The translations under genes were made by a program, and so were the position numbers. DNA of 16,094 nt from an uncultured Bacteroides sp. (GTDB lineage: Bacteria; Bacteroidota; Bacteroidia; Bacteroidales; Bacteroidaceae). Shown here piece after piece: positions 7,273 through 13,789 of the stretch; positions within the stretch are counted from its first letter, which is position 1, and each line of letters opens with the position of its first letter. The notes under the pieces were generated by a model, which saw nothing but the letters and a program-made list of their open reading frames with translations, did not search any database and was not told the origin of the DNA. The stretch is taken from NCBI GenBank assembly GCA_900544075.1, contig UQTJ01000054.1, positions 1 to 16,094 of the forward strand, given 5' to 3'.

Positions 7273-7659
7273 TTAGTTTTCATCATATAGTCTTAATAAA
7301 AAAGACTGCAGTTCTTCATCCTTTATCCCTTTAAGGGCACAAGGTCTGAAAGTCCTGTCCTGTTCTATCTTCAATGAGCCAAGTCCGTACTTACTCGCAT
7401 CGTAAGTGACATCGGCCATCTCTGATGCTGACATGTAGCCATACTCAGTTTCCTGCAAGCCTACCACTATACCATATAGGGTGAAGTCATCTCCTTCGGG
7501 CTGTCCTTCCATAATATACCAACGGATATTGCCAAGGTGAAACACTGCGATGCAAAGTGCATCCTTTCCTTTTGCGTCCCGTGAATACAGGGGATAATCT
7601 CTCAGAGCCTCTCTCAGTTCTGGAGTTACCAGACGATTGTTGAATTTTGTTGCTGTCAT
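7273..7659 (-). CDS. DUF2958 family protein
   Basis: Seen: 128 residues from ATG 7659 (MTATKFNNRLVTPELREAL). The core pattern of DUF2958 is visible: PELREALRDYPLYSRDAKGKD, a strand FHLGNIRWYIMEG, then DDFTLYGIVVGLQETEYGYMSASEM, then GLGSLKIEQDRTFRP. Length and domain cover the whole protein. The frame is open to 7902, but the added residues come from the conserved non-coding leader and are not expected to be translated; a second copy of that leader at 11310-11488 also stays open in frame. Known: DUF2958 proteins are common on plasmids and conjugative elements and have no established function. It is first in an operon with the acidic protein 25 bp downstream. Confidence 0.8.
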   Translation of the reverse strand: MTATKFNNRLVTPELREALRDYPLYSRDAKGKDALCIAVFHLGNIRWYIMEGQPEGDDFTLYGIVVGLQETEYGYMSASEMADVTYDASKYGLGSLKIEQDRTFRPCALKGIKDEELQSFLLRLYDEN

Positions 7660-7676
7660 AATATGTGAATTATTTA

Positions 7677-7863
7677 TTTCCCTTTTGTTACAGCCTTTCA
7701 GCTGTGTGTCGGGAAGATTTTTCTGCATCAGAAGTTTGGAGAAGGCAAATAAGGCAAGAATGGCGTGAAGAATACTCTTTAAGTGCCTGCCTCTTAAAGG
7801 AAGATTGTTCACAAGACACGTCTTGCAGTTTGACAAATCCAAGATAACTTCGCTGAAAAATTT
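7677..7863 (-). ncRNA. Structured 5' leader, copy A (DUF2958 operon)
   Basis: Seen, read on the minus strand: a hairpin CTTTAAG/CTTAAAG (plus-strand 7777-7783 and 7793-7799) next to GAGTATT. Near the gene is a stem ACAGCT-GAAA-GGCTGT (7690-7705) with a GNRA tetraloop, enclosed by TTCCC/GGGAA (7711-7715 with 7678-7682). The conserved block TAACAAAAGGGAAA (7677-7690) ends 17 nt before the ATG. The same arrangement recurs at 11310-11488 with the same 17-nt distance, and three base pairs of the tetraloop stem differ by compensatory changes. Inference: a cis-acting RNA leader, either a regulator or a translation-control element. Confidence 0.6.
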
Positions 7864-8005
7864 TCCTCTGACACGACAGCGGATATGCTTAAAGGCAGAC
7901 ATATAACAGGTGAAAATCAGTCCGGAACTGCATGTAAGAGTGAGATATGGACTGTATATAACTGATAAGCAATAACAATATTCAAGAATTTTGGAGGATT
8001 CTCGT

Positions 8006-8014
8006 TATCTTTGT
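8006..8014 (+). promoter_or_regulatory. Probable -7 element of the polymerase operon
   Basis: TATCTTTGT matches TAnnTTTG and lies 20 bp ahead of the ATG at 8034, implying a very short leader of about 13 nt. A TTTG at 7990-7993 is too close (12 nt) for the usual -33 spacing. I could not recognise a LexA-type box. Confidence 0.45.
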
Positions 8015-8033
8015 ATCGTTTTCCGGAAATATA

Positions 8034-9527
8034 ATGAGTACCGAGCCATTACGACAATATATAGCAATAGACCTGAAATCATTCTATGCTTCAGTAGAAT
8101 GTGTTGAACGGGGATTAGACCCACTCGACACATGCCTTGTCGTGGCCGATGCTTCACGTACGGAAAAGACTATCTGCCTTGCTGTTTCGCCGGCATTAAA
8201 AGAGTATGGTACCGGGGGCCGTCCTCGATTATTCGAGGTGATTGAGAAAGTCCGTGTGGCGAACAGACAGCGTGGTAATGCTGGAAAATCCTATTCAAAA
8301 AAGGAACTGGACAGAAATAAAAGCCTTGCCATTGACTATGTGGTGGCTCCTCCCCGCATGGCCCACTACATAGAATACAGTACAAGGATCTACGACATCT
8401 ACCTGAAATATATCAGTCCAAATGACATCCACGTGTATTCCATCGACGAGGTCTTCATTGATGCTACCACCTATCTTGCGACATACAAGATGACAGCTCA
8501 TGAACTGACGATGAAGGTTATCTGTCATGTCCTTTCGGAAACAGGCATTACAGCTACGGCAGGAATCGGTACCAACATGTATCTGTGCAAGGTAGCCATG
8601 GACATTGTGGCCAAGAAGATGCCGCCCGATGAGAACGGGGTGCGCATTGCCGAGCTTGACGAAATGACTTATCGCAAGTTGCTTTGGGAGCACACTCCTC
8701 TCACTGATTTCTGGCGTGTAGGCAAAGGTATTGCCAACCGGCTTGCTCAGTACAATATCCTTACGATGGGTGACGTGGCTAGATGCTCTATTGAACATGA
8801 AGGATTCCTGTATCAGATGTTTGGAGTCAATGCGGAACTGCTTATTGACCATGCCTGGGGCTGGGAACCAGTTACCATGGAATATGTGAAAGCTTATAAG
8901 CCTGAAAGCAAATCATTGAGTTCTGGACAGGTTCTCCAGTCGGCTTACACTACGGATATGGCACGTAATGTGATACTTGAAATGGCCGACAGTGTATCGC
9001 TCGACCTTGTGGACAAGAGGCTGCTCACCGACCAATTAGTGCTTACCGTGGGGTACGACATTGAATCATTGACCAACCCTTCAATAAGGGAAAAGTATCA
9101 TGGTAAGATTACAACAGACCATTACGGCAGACAGGTGCCGGTCCATACCCATGGCACCATCAACATAGAGGATCCGACTTCTTCAGGCAGTGTCATCTCC
9201 GAAAAGGTGGCTGAACTGTACGACCGCATAGTGAATCCTGTCCTACTCGTGCGCCGTCTTAACCTGTCGGTGAATCACCTCATACATGAGGAGCAGTATA
9301 AGAAGCAACCTAAAATTGTTCAGCTCGATCTTTTTACCGACCCCGAAGAGTCCGAAAGACAGCGGCAAGCTGACGAGGAAAAGGCTGAGAAGGAACGAAG
9401 GCGTCAAGAAGCTATCCTGAGTATAAAGAAGAAGTTTGGGAAGAATGCCATCCTGAAAGGCATCAACTATGCCGATGGAGCTACCCAGAAAGAACGTAAC
9501 CAACAGATTGGAGGACACCATGAGTAA
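8034..9527 (+). CDS. Y-family translesion DNA polymerase (UvrX/UmuC-like)
   Basis: Seen: 497 residues. The palm motifs are intact: IAIDLKSFYASVE with Asp13 and, five residues on, Tyr18 as the likely steric gate; YSIDEVFID with Asp138 and Glu139. A DNA-binding segment TAGIGTNMYLCKVAMDIVAKK follows, then WRVGKGIANRL (helix-hairpin-helix, about 230-240). QLDLF at 430-434 is a clear beta-clamp-binding motif. The tail is long and charged and ends IKKKFGKNAILKG, NQQIGG, as in UvrX/YqjW-type polymerases of mobile elements. Known: Y-family enzymes copy across damaged bases with low fidelity, usually in the SOS response. The gene overlaps the YolD-like gene by 8 bp, an arrangement typical of the UvrX-YolD pair. 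Family assignment is secure; SOS control is inferred. Confidence 0.93.
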   Translation: MSTEPLRQYIAIDLKSFYASVECVERGLDPLDTCLVVADASRTEKTICLAVSPALKEYGTGGRPRLFEVIEKVRVANRQRGNAGKSYSKKELDRNKSLAIDYVVAPPRMAHYIEYSTRIYDIYLKYISPNDIHVYSIDEVFIDATTYLATYKMTAHELTMKVICHVLSETGITATAGIGTNMYLCKVAMDIVAKKMPPDENGVRIAELDEMTYRKLLWEHTPLTDFWRVGKGIANRLAQYNILTMGDVARCSIEHEGFLYQMFGVNAELLIDHAWGWEPVTMEYVKAYKPESKSLSSGQVLQSAYTTDMARNVILEMADSVSLDLVDKRLLTDQLVLTVGYDIESLTNPSIREKYHGKITTDHYGRQVPVHTHGTINIEDPTSSGSVISEKVAELYDRIVNPVLLVRRLNLSVNHLIHEEQYKKQPKIVQLDLFTDPEESERQRQADEEKAEKERRRQEAILSIKKKFGKNAILKGINYADGATQKERNQQIGGHHE

Positions 9528-9936
9528 ATATGACGACATAATCAACCTGCCACACCACGTATCGAAGAACAGGACACCCATGTCCATGGAGAACCGTGCC
9601 GCCCAGTTTGCTCCGTTTGCCGCTCTCACCGGCCATGACGAAGCGATAGCCGAAACAGCAAGGCTTACTACTCCCAAAAAGCTCCTTTCTGATGATGAGA
9701 TGGCAAGTCTTACAAGAAAACTCGCTCGCGTCATTGAACAGGTTCCGAGACAGGAAGAATACATTTTCGTGTATTTCGTACCTGATACTCAAAAAGATGG
9801 AGGTAAATATGTGTCAATAACAGGCACAGTCAAGAAATATGACGAGGTGGCAAGAACAATCACGTTATTGGACGGGAAAGTGCTTCTGATTGACAATATT
9901 CTGTCTATCAGAAGACATGGCACTCCGGAGTTATAA
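9520..9936 (+). CDS. YolD-like protein, polymerase partner
   Basis: Seen: 138 residues from ATG 9520. The N-terminal signature YDDIINLPHHVSKNRTPMS followed by NRAAQFAPFAALTGHDEA is the YolD-like family hallmark; the C-terminal part reads as a small beta domain (GKYVSITGTVKKYDEVARTI, then TLLDGKVLLIDNIL). An upstream in-frame start at 9469 is unlikely. GGAGG at 9510-9514 lies 5 nt before the chosen ATG, a strong Shine-Dalgarno site unusual for Bacteroidetes, and it sits inside the polymerase gene, so translation is coupled. Known: YolD/YqjX proteins are encoded next to Y-family polymerases and are thought to assist them, though the mechanism is not settled. Confidence 0.88.
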   Translation: MSKYDDIINLPHHVSKNRTPMSMENRAAQFAPFAALTGHDEAIAETARLTTPKKLLSDDEMASLTRKLARVIEQVPRQEEYIFVYFVPDTQKDGGKYVSITGTVKKYDEVARTITLLDGKVLLIDNILSIRRHGTPEL

Positions 9937-9980
9937 CGGGTTATACCGAAGTTTCGTTCACCAAAATACGCAAAGACTCG

Positions 9981-10005
9981 GCAAGGATAAAAAACCTATC
10001 CTTGC
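9981..10005. terminator. Perfect hairpin after the YolD gene
   Basis: GCAAGGATA (9981-9989) pairs perfectly with TATCCTTGC (9997-10005) around a 7-nt A-rich loop. It sits between two convergent operons and could act as a bidirectional terminator, though no T-run follows on either strand. The rest of 9937-10216 shows nothing I can name. Confidence 0.35.
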
Positions 10006-10216
10006 AATGAAAGCGTGATTGTCCTATAGAAGCTGATGGCAAGACCACTCCTACTCACCTGTACTTGACTTATATATCAAGATTGCTATCTGTCTCTTCT
10101 GAAATCGTTTCGTTCATCTCCATTCCACCATACTTCCACGATGTAGAAGAAAAGACGGAAGACGAAAAAGACAATAATAGTATCAAAAAGTTCATTCATA
10201 CTCGTTCCATTTAAAT

Positions 10217-10714
10217 TCAATACACATTAATAATCGGGATGCCCCTCGCCCGTGCCTTTTTAACGGTGTAGTATGTTCCACCTTTCTCACGGCCATCATA
10301 ATAGGCTATGAGATATGAAGCATTCTCAACCATAAACTCGTCCCGGTCAAGGAAGCACCTCGGATAATAGCAGTCACTGAGCACAATTACCTTATCAGCC
10401 AATTCAAGCAAACGGCCATAAACCCTTTTATCATAGATATTATATCTCTCTGCCTGGCCTTCAAACGGTATGGCTGCAGTCAGAGATATTCCTGGCAAAT
10501 TACATTTCAGCGATTGTACCAACTGTGCGGCCATCAGGTCTATTCCCAAAGCAAATCCGGAAATGAAATTCCTGATGCCATAGTCATAGGCTTCGGATAT
10601 TGCCGAAGTAAGGCGTTCCTCTATAAATCTCCGTTGGGAAAAGTCATAGAACCGATGTCCTGTAAAAGCCGCAGATGCCGTCCTGTCAAATTTCAAATCA
10701 TTCATAATTATCAT
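10217..10714 (-). CDS. SLOG-superfamily protein (DUF1273/YpsA-like)
   Basis: Seen: 165 residues. The nucleotide-binding Rossmann pattern of SLOG proteins is present: AFTGHRFYDF at about 16-25, FISGFALGIDLMAAQLV at about 50-66, KVIVLSD at about 108-114, and a closing GGTYYTVKKARARGIPIINVY at about 145-165. The full length matches the single domain. Known: SLOG proteins (LOG, DprA, YpsA, TIR-linked types) bind nucleotides or nucleotide-derived ligands; the DUF1273 branch has no confirmed reaction. The start (ATG 10714, or 10705) overlaps the stop of the phosphoribosyltransferase gene as ATGA, so translation is coupled. Inference: the two act together in nucleotide-metabolite handling or sensing. 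Confidence 0.78.
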   Translation of the reverse strand: MIIMNDLKFDRTASAAFTGHRFYDFSQRRFIEERLTSAISEAYDYGIRNFISGFALGIDLMAAQLVQSLKCNLPGISLTAAIPFEGQAERYNIYDKRVYGRLLELADKVIVLSDCYYPRCFLDRDEFMVENASYLIAYYDGREKGGTYYTVKKARARGIPIINVY

Positions 10715-11292
10715 TTTAGTACGTATTTATAGCTTGTTTTAGCAAGGAAGATGCCGTTTGTAACATGAGCTCCGGCTTGTTCCAATTGGGAGACATAGGC
10801 ATTAAAGGATGCACCCGTTGTGACTACATCATCCCAAATGCAGACCTCCTTGTTCTTGAAGAAATCAGCATCAATCTTAATGTTGTTCTGCTCATTTATC
10901 CGTTTGGCACGCTCTTCCTTTTTTATCTTTGTTCCATGAACTGCAGTACGTTCACCGATGACACTCACATGAGAGAACCCGTCAATGGCTCCGGAGAACC
11001 TGCATACAAGCTCGGAAAAATGTCTGTTTCTCATTTCGTTACGTTCCGGACTACTTGCAGGGACGCACGAGAATACCACATTGCATATCTTACGGCCAAA
11101 CTTCTTTACGAGGAACTTTGCCACGCATTTGGCCACCTCCAGGTGGTTGCGGCCATCCTTGTAGTCATAGACAATCTGACGGTCAAAAACTGCGTCCATT
11201 CCTATGTTCTTGATGCGTGAGGGAAAATATCGCAAGAAACTTATCAGTTCCTTGTCTTCCTGACCTTTGATGTAAACATTCACTGTGTTCAT
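10711..11292 (-). CDS. Phosphoribosyltransferase-like protein
   Basis: Seen: 193 residues from ATG 11292 (MNTVNVYIKGQED). A PRPP-loop motif CIWDDVVTTGASFNAYV lies at about 151-167, with the preceding strand and the acidic pair Asp154/Asp155; an upstream strand VVFSCVPASSPERNEMRNRHFSEL at about 72-95 fits the ComF-like type I fold. The frame is open to 11382, but those residues come from the conserved leader. Known: such proteins transfer a phosphoribosyl group or use PRPP as a ligand; ComF-like members are linked to DNA uptake, others are of unknown substrate. The 4-bp overlap with the SLOG gene couples the pair. The substrate cannot be read from the sequence. Confidence 0.78.
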   Translation of the reverse strand: MNTVNVYIKGQEDKELISFLRYFPSRIKNIGMDAVFDRQIVYDYKDGRNHLEVAKCVAKFLVKKFGRKICNVVFSCVPASSPERNEMRNRHFSELVCRFSGAIDGFSHVSVIGERTAVHGTKIKKEERAKRINEQNNIKIDADFFKNKEVCIWDDVVTTGASFNAYVSQLEQAGAHVTNGIFLAKTSYKYVLK

Positions 11293-11309
11293 ACTGCACT
11301 CTGATTTTG

Positions 11310-11488
11310 TTTCCCTTTTGTTAAGTCCTTTCGGACTGTGATCGGGAAGTTTTTTCTGTTTTACAAAGTGCAGCCAAACCAATACAGCAAGTCTTCAGTG
11401 GACAATACTCTTTTCAAGGAAAAGGAAGATTGTTTATTAAGAACGACTTGCCAATTTGGTGATGGATGCAACAACTTTGCAGAAAAAA
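11310..11488 (-). ncRNA. Structured 5' leader, copy B (phosphoribosyltransferase operon)
   Basis: Seen on the minus strand: CTTTTC-ctt-GAAAAG (plus-strand 11410-11415 and 11419-11424) beside GAGTATT, then AGTCC-GAAA-GGACT (11324-11337) with the same GNRA loop as copy A but different paired bases, enclosed by TTCCC/GGGAA (11344-11348 with 11311-11315). TAACAAAAGGGAAA (11310-11323) again lies 17 nt before the ATG. An upstream segment TTTTTTCTGCAAAGTT matches the equivalent part of copy A, and may mark the promoter. The pairing has been kept while bases changed, which argues for function as RNA. Confidence 0.6.
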
Positions 11489-11551
11489 GTTCACAGAATC
11501 ACAAGTGGATCTGAATACACATTGATTATAAGTATCAGGAAAGAGAGCAAA

Positions 11552-11762
11552 GCATTATAACTGTTGGGTGGGAAATGTCCTGCGCCGCCAACAGCCAGTA
11601 CGGCATAAAAGAGCTCTCTGCTATCTTTGATAGCGGAATGCTCCTGCCGTACCTTTGACAGAGGGGTGTTCAGGCAATAGTCGATTCACTCGACCATGAA
11701 CTGAATATCTCTATGGCAAACTGTTAGAGGATGCGGACATTGGTGTGGGCGAAGATTATAAG
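11552..11762. repeat. Tandem cassette, unit 1 of 3
   Basis: Seen: the first of three direct repeats at about 275-bp then 272-bp offsets. Plus-strand pairings: AATGTCC (11574-11580) with GGACATT (11735-11741), closing most of the unit; CTGTTGG (11561-11567) with CCAACAG (11588-11594), or the latter's AACAG with CTGTT (11721-11725); GTACGGCA (11598-11605) with TGCCGTAC (11645-11652), enclosing CTGCTATC-TTT-GATAGCGG (11618-11636); and GTCGA (11680-11684) with TCGAC (11690-11694). No long ORF exists. A 27-codon ORF starts at 11575. Structured RNA, a promoter with operators, and a decayed gene are all possible; the transcribed strand is not settled. Confidence 0.7.
11626..11657 (+). promoter_or_regulatory. 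Consensus-like promoter inside cassette unit 1
   Basis: TTTG (11626-11629), 20 nt, then TACCTTTG (11650-11657): both Bacteroidetes elements at the expected 19-21 nt spacing. Transcription would start near 11664 and run through the second half of the unit. The -33 lies in the loop of the inner inverted repeat, and the -7 overlaps one arm of the outer one, a layout that could also be an operator. Confidence 0.5.
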
Positions 11763-11826
11763 AAAGACAACTCTATGATTATAAAAGACAATGAAAAACA
11801 TTAGCTGGTGGAGTGGTGAGAGCATA

Positions 11827-12036
11827 GCATTAAAACTGTGGGTGGGAAATGTCCTGCGCCGCCAACAGCAAGTACGGCTTGAGAAAGCTCTCTGCTACCT
11901 ATGATGGCTGAATGCTCTTGCCGTACCTTTGACAGAGGGGTGTTCAGGCAATAGTCGATCCACTCGACCATAGACTGAATACTTCTATGGTAAACTGTTA
12001 GCGGATGCGGACATTGGTGAGGGCGAAGGTTATAAG
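11827..12036. repeat. Tandem cassette, unit 2 of 3 (most diverged)
   Basis: Seen: 210 bp, one base shorter than the others because of a T lost in the first stem (CTGTGGG). The closing pair AATGTCC (11848-11854)/GGACATT (12009-12015), the GTACGGC (11872-11878)/GCCGTAC (11920-11926) arm and the GTCGA/TCGAC hairpin are all kept. The inner hairpin is weakened (TACCTATGATGG in place of TATCTTTGATAG). It is preceded by a 24-bp linker element (AGCTGGTGGAGTGGTGAGAG onward, 11803-11826) that also precedes unit 3 but not unit 1; the remaining linker sequences are unrelated. Confidence 0.7.
11924..11931 (+). promoter_or_regulatory. Promoter remnant inside cassette unit 2
   Basis: TACCTTTG is kept, but the matching -33 position reads TATG in place of TTTG, so this copy may be weaker. 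Confidence 0.35.
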
Positions 12037-12098
12037 AAAGTTTACTCTACAAAGAAAAAAGGAATGCAAGCGTAAGCTGGTGGAGTGGTGAGAGCATA

Positions 12099-12309
12099 GC
12101 ATTATAACTGTCGGGCGGGAAATGTCCTGCATCCCCAACAGCAAGTACGGCATTAAGGAGCTCTCCACTATCTTTGATAGCGGAATGCTCCTGCTGTACC
12201 TTTGACAGAGGGGTATTCAGGCAATAGTCGATCCACTCGACCATGAACTGAATATCTCTATGGCAAACTGTTAGAGGATGCGGACATTGGTGTGGGCGAA
12301 GATTATAAG
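12099..12309. repeat. Tandem cassette, unit 3 of 3
   Basis: Seen: 211 bp, closer to unit 1 than to unit 2. AATGTCC (12121-12127) and GGACATT (12282-12288) are kept. In the long arm GTACGGCA (12145-12152) faces TGCTGTAC (12192-12199), where a C to T change gives a G-U pair on the plus strand but a C-A mismatch on the minus strand, slightly favouring plus-strand RNA. The shared 24-bp linker element lies at 12075-12098. Downstream 12310-12494 is AT-rich and shows no named feature. Confidence 0.7.
12173..12204 (+). promoter_or_regulatory. Consensus-like promoter inside cassette unit 3
   Basis: TTTG (12173-12176), 20 nt, then TACCTTTG (12197-12204), the same arrangement as in unit 1. It points toward 12310-12494 and the 3' end of the minus-strand gene at 12495, so a transcript from it could be antisense to that gene. 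Confidence 0.5.
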
Positions 12310-12494
12310 ATTAAAAAATCATCATTTCTAATAGAGGATTAGACTCTTAAAGCAAAAAACAAGTTATTGGCCAGTCCAACAACCTGTGTTTTGCGGAAAG
12401 AACTTATTAAAGATGGACTATGAAAATAGTGAAGGGAAAAGCCAAAGACAGGTAATCTTCTGGTTTGAAGAGAATACCTCTTTGCGACATGTGA

Positions 12495-12797
12495 TTATTC
12501 TATGATATAATCATACTTACGTTGAAAGTATTTGTCATCTTCCTCGTCAAATATCACACTTTCATTGGTTAGCTTGAATACCGTGATACGAGATTCGGAC
12601 GTTAGACACTTTCGCACGTCCCTGCCGAGCTTTACACGTTCCTCAACATTCTTCCTGTCCTTGTAGCAGAATGTCACCGCTTCCGATTGAGGATACAGGT
12701 TATCATACAGGATACAGCATTGTTCGACTGTAAGTTTATCAATACTATCTACGCCACAAAGGTTCAACCAATCTTTTATTTGCTCGATTTGTGTCAT
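12495..12797 (-). CDS. Unknown 100-residue acidic protein
   Basis: Seen: 100 residues, no signal peptide or membrane segment. The N-terminal half looks helical (MTQIEQIKDWLNLCGVDSIDKLT, then VEQCCILYDNLYPQ), and the C-terminal half reads as strands with an acidic turn (ITVFKLTNESVIFDEEDDKYF). It stands alone: the next upstream gene begins more than 300 bp away and the tandem cassettes lie on its downstream side. The upstream region lacks the leader seen ahead of neighbouring operons. I do not recognise a family. Codon use looks ordinary for the window, which supports it as a real gene. Confidence 0.55.
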   Translation of the reverse strand: MTQIEQIKDWLNLCGVDSIDKLTVEQCCILYDNLYPQSEAVTFCYKDRKNVEERVKLGRDVRKCLTSESRITVFKLTNESVIFDEEDDKYFQRKYDYIIE

Positions 12798-13133
12798 ATG
12801 ATCATTCTATTTTAGATTTACAAGATCTTTCCTTACCAAAGTTATATCTTCATTGGACTCAATAAAGTACGTATAGGCTATTCGTCTTATTACAAATATA
12901 CCATTTTCACAACGATCTCTCCGTTATTCAAATCAATAAATAACCAAGAAAAAGAGGTTGTTCTCAACTTGAAATGTTGAATAAAAAAGTTCAACTACGT
13001 TCAAAGGAATATGTTCACTACTTCCATCTGAGAATGTAGATGAATAAAAGAGGAAATCAGCCGTCGGCAGACTCGATTTTCAAACAGTCCACATCGGGGC
13101 TTCCCGATATAGACTGTTTAAATTATGACTATA
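12798..13133. other. Intergenic gap between two unknown minus-strand genes
   Basis: No ORF worth reporting. The right end holds the terminator at 13082-13119. The middle (about 12955-13010) is AT-rich with short repeats of GTTGAA/TTCAAC that could form small hairpins. No -7 consensus for the gene at 12797 was found with confidence. Confidence 0.5.
13082..13119 (-). terminator. Two-tier hairpin terminator
   Basis: AAACAGTC (13082-13089) pairs with GACTGTTT (13112-13119); inside, ATCGGG (13093-13098) pairs with CCCGAT (13103-13108) around a 4-nt loop, with a small 3x3 internal loop between. It lies 15 bp beyond the stop of the gene at 13134-13766, so it is most likely that gene's terminator. 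Confidence 0.65.
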
Positions 13134-13766
13134 TCAGTCTATGTCATAGCCTATCACACAATCATCATTGATAAGCAGATAATAATAACCGTTACCACAA
13201 TTTCGGTATTCCTTGCTGAATCCGGCTATCATATCACCATTCTCTCGCGGCTCGCACCAAAGTGTTCCGTCATAACCGCAAAAGTCGAACCTATAGCTTG
13301 AATACTTCTCTTTCTTTTTGAAGGCTTCCCTGAAGCATGCCATCACCATGTAGCCGCAATACTTCTCGATGGTGCTTAATCTGATACATTTCCCGTCAAT
13401 ACCTGTTCCTGTGGTTATATGGTTCTCGTAAAGGGATTTTGTCAAATCCGCACCTGCAATCCTGCGCAACCAATCATTTGTATGTGTGGCAAGTCTGGCA
13501 AGTTTCTGGTATTTGAGAATCATCTTCTTTTCTGCCTCTTCTTCATTTTCAGTGGTCGGATAATAGACTTTCTCAATGCTTGACCAGGCATTGAAAACAT
13601 AACCTCGTTTGCGTTTACCTTTTGCAATAATGCCAATCACTCCCTCTCCGTCACTGCGGTTAATGAACAACTTTCTACGTTCTCCACTAATTCTGACATA
13701 CAATGATGTGGGATTCTTTTCGTTGCGAAGATACTCTTCTGCCGGATGAATCTTTTGTACTTCCAT
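13134..13766 (-). CDS. Unknown 210-residue protein
   Basis: Seen: 210 residues from ATG 13766, no signal peptide or membrane segment. The N-terminal third is strand-rich and basic (TSLYVRISGERRKLFINRS, then GVIGIIAKGKRKRGYVF). A charged helix follows (about 75-100, NEEEAEKKMILKYQKLARLA). The C-terminal third contains aromatic and glycine residues (YRFDFCGYDGTLWCEP, then NGYYYLLINDDCVIGYDID). No enzyme motif is recognisable. It is a single-gene transcript with a probable structured leader (13790-14001) and a clear hairpin terminator 15 bp after the stop. It may be a member of the small cargo genes that share the leader; function unknown. Confidence 0.6.
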   Translation of the reverse strand: MEVQKIHPAEEYLRNEKNPTSLYVRISGERRKLFINRSDGEGVIGIIAKGKRKRGYVFNAWSSIEKVYYPTTENEEEAEKKMILKYQKLARLATHTNDWLRRIAGADLTKSLYENHITTGTGIDGKCIRLSTIEKYCGYMVMACFREAFKKKEKYSSYRFDFCGYDGTLWCEPRENGDMIAGFSKEYRNCGNGYYYLLINDDCVIGYDID

Positions 13767-13789
13767 ATCTTAAGTATTAAAATTAATCA

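Noticed and set aside
7660..7902. N-terminal extension of the DUF2958 protein
   Set aside because: The extension comes from the repeated structured leader, and the DUF2958 domain begins at the ATG at 7659.
8295..8852. 185-codon minus-strand ORF
   Set aside because: Antisense to the conserved palm region of the Y-family polymerase.
11293..11382. N-terminal extension of the phosphoribosyltransferase
   Set aside because: Same reason: it is the leader sequence, and the ATG at 11292 has the same 17-nt spacing to the conserved block as in copy A.
12047..12244. 65-codon minus-strand ORF in cassette unit 3 as a gene
   Set aside because: The equivalent frame has an in-frame stop near its start in unit 1 and is shifted in unit 2, so it is not maintained across the copies.
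11552..12309. CRISPR array
   Set aside because: Units are about 211 bp with partly conserved linkers of 62-64 bp; repeat and spacer lengths are far outside CRISPR ranges and no cas gene is present.
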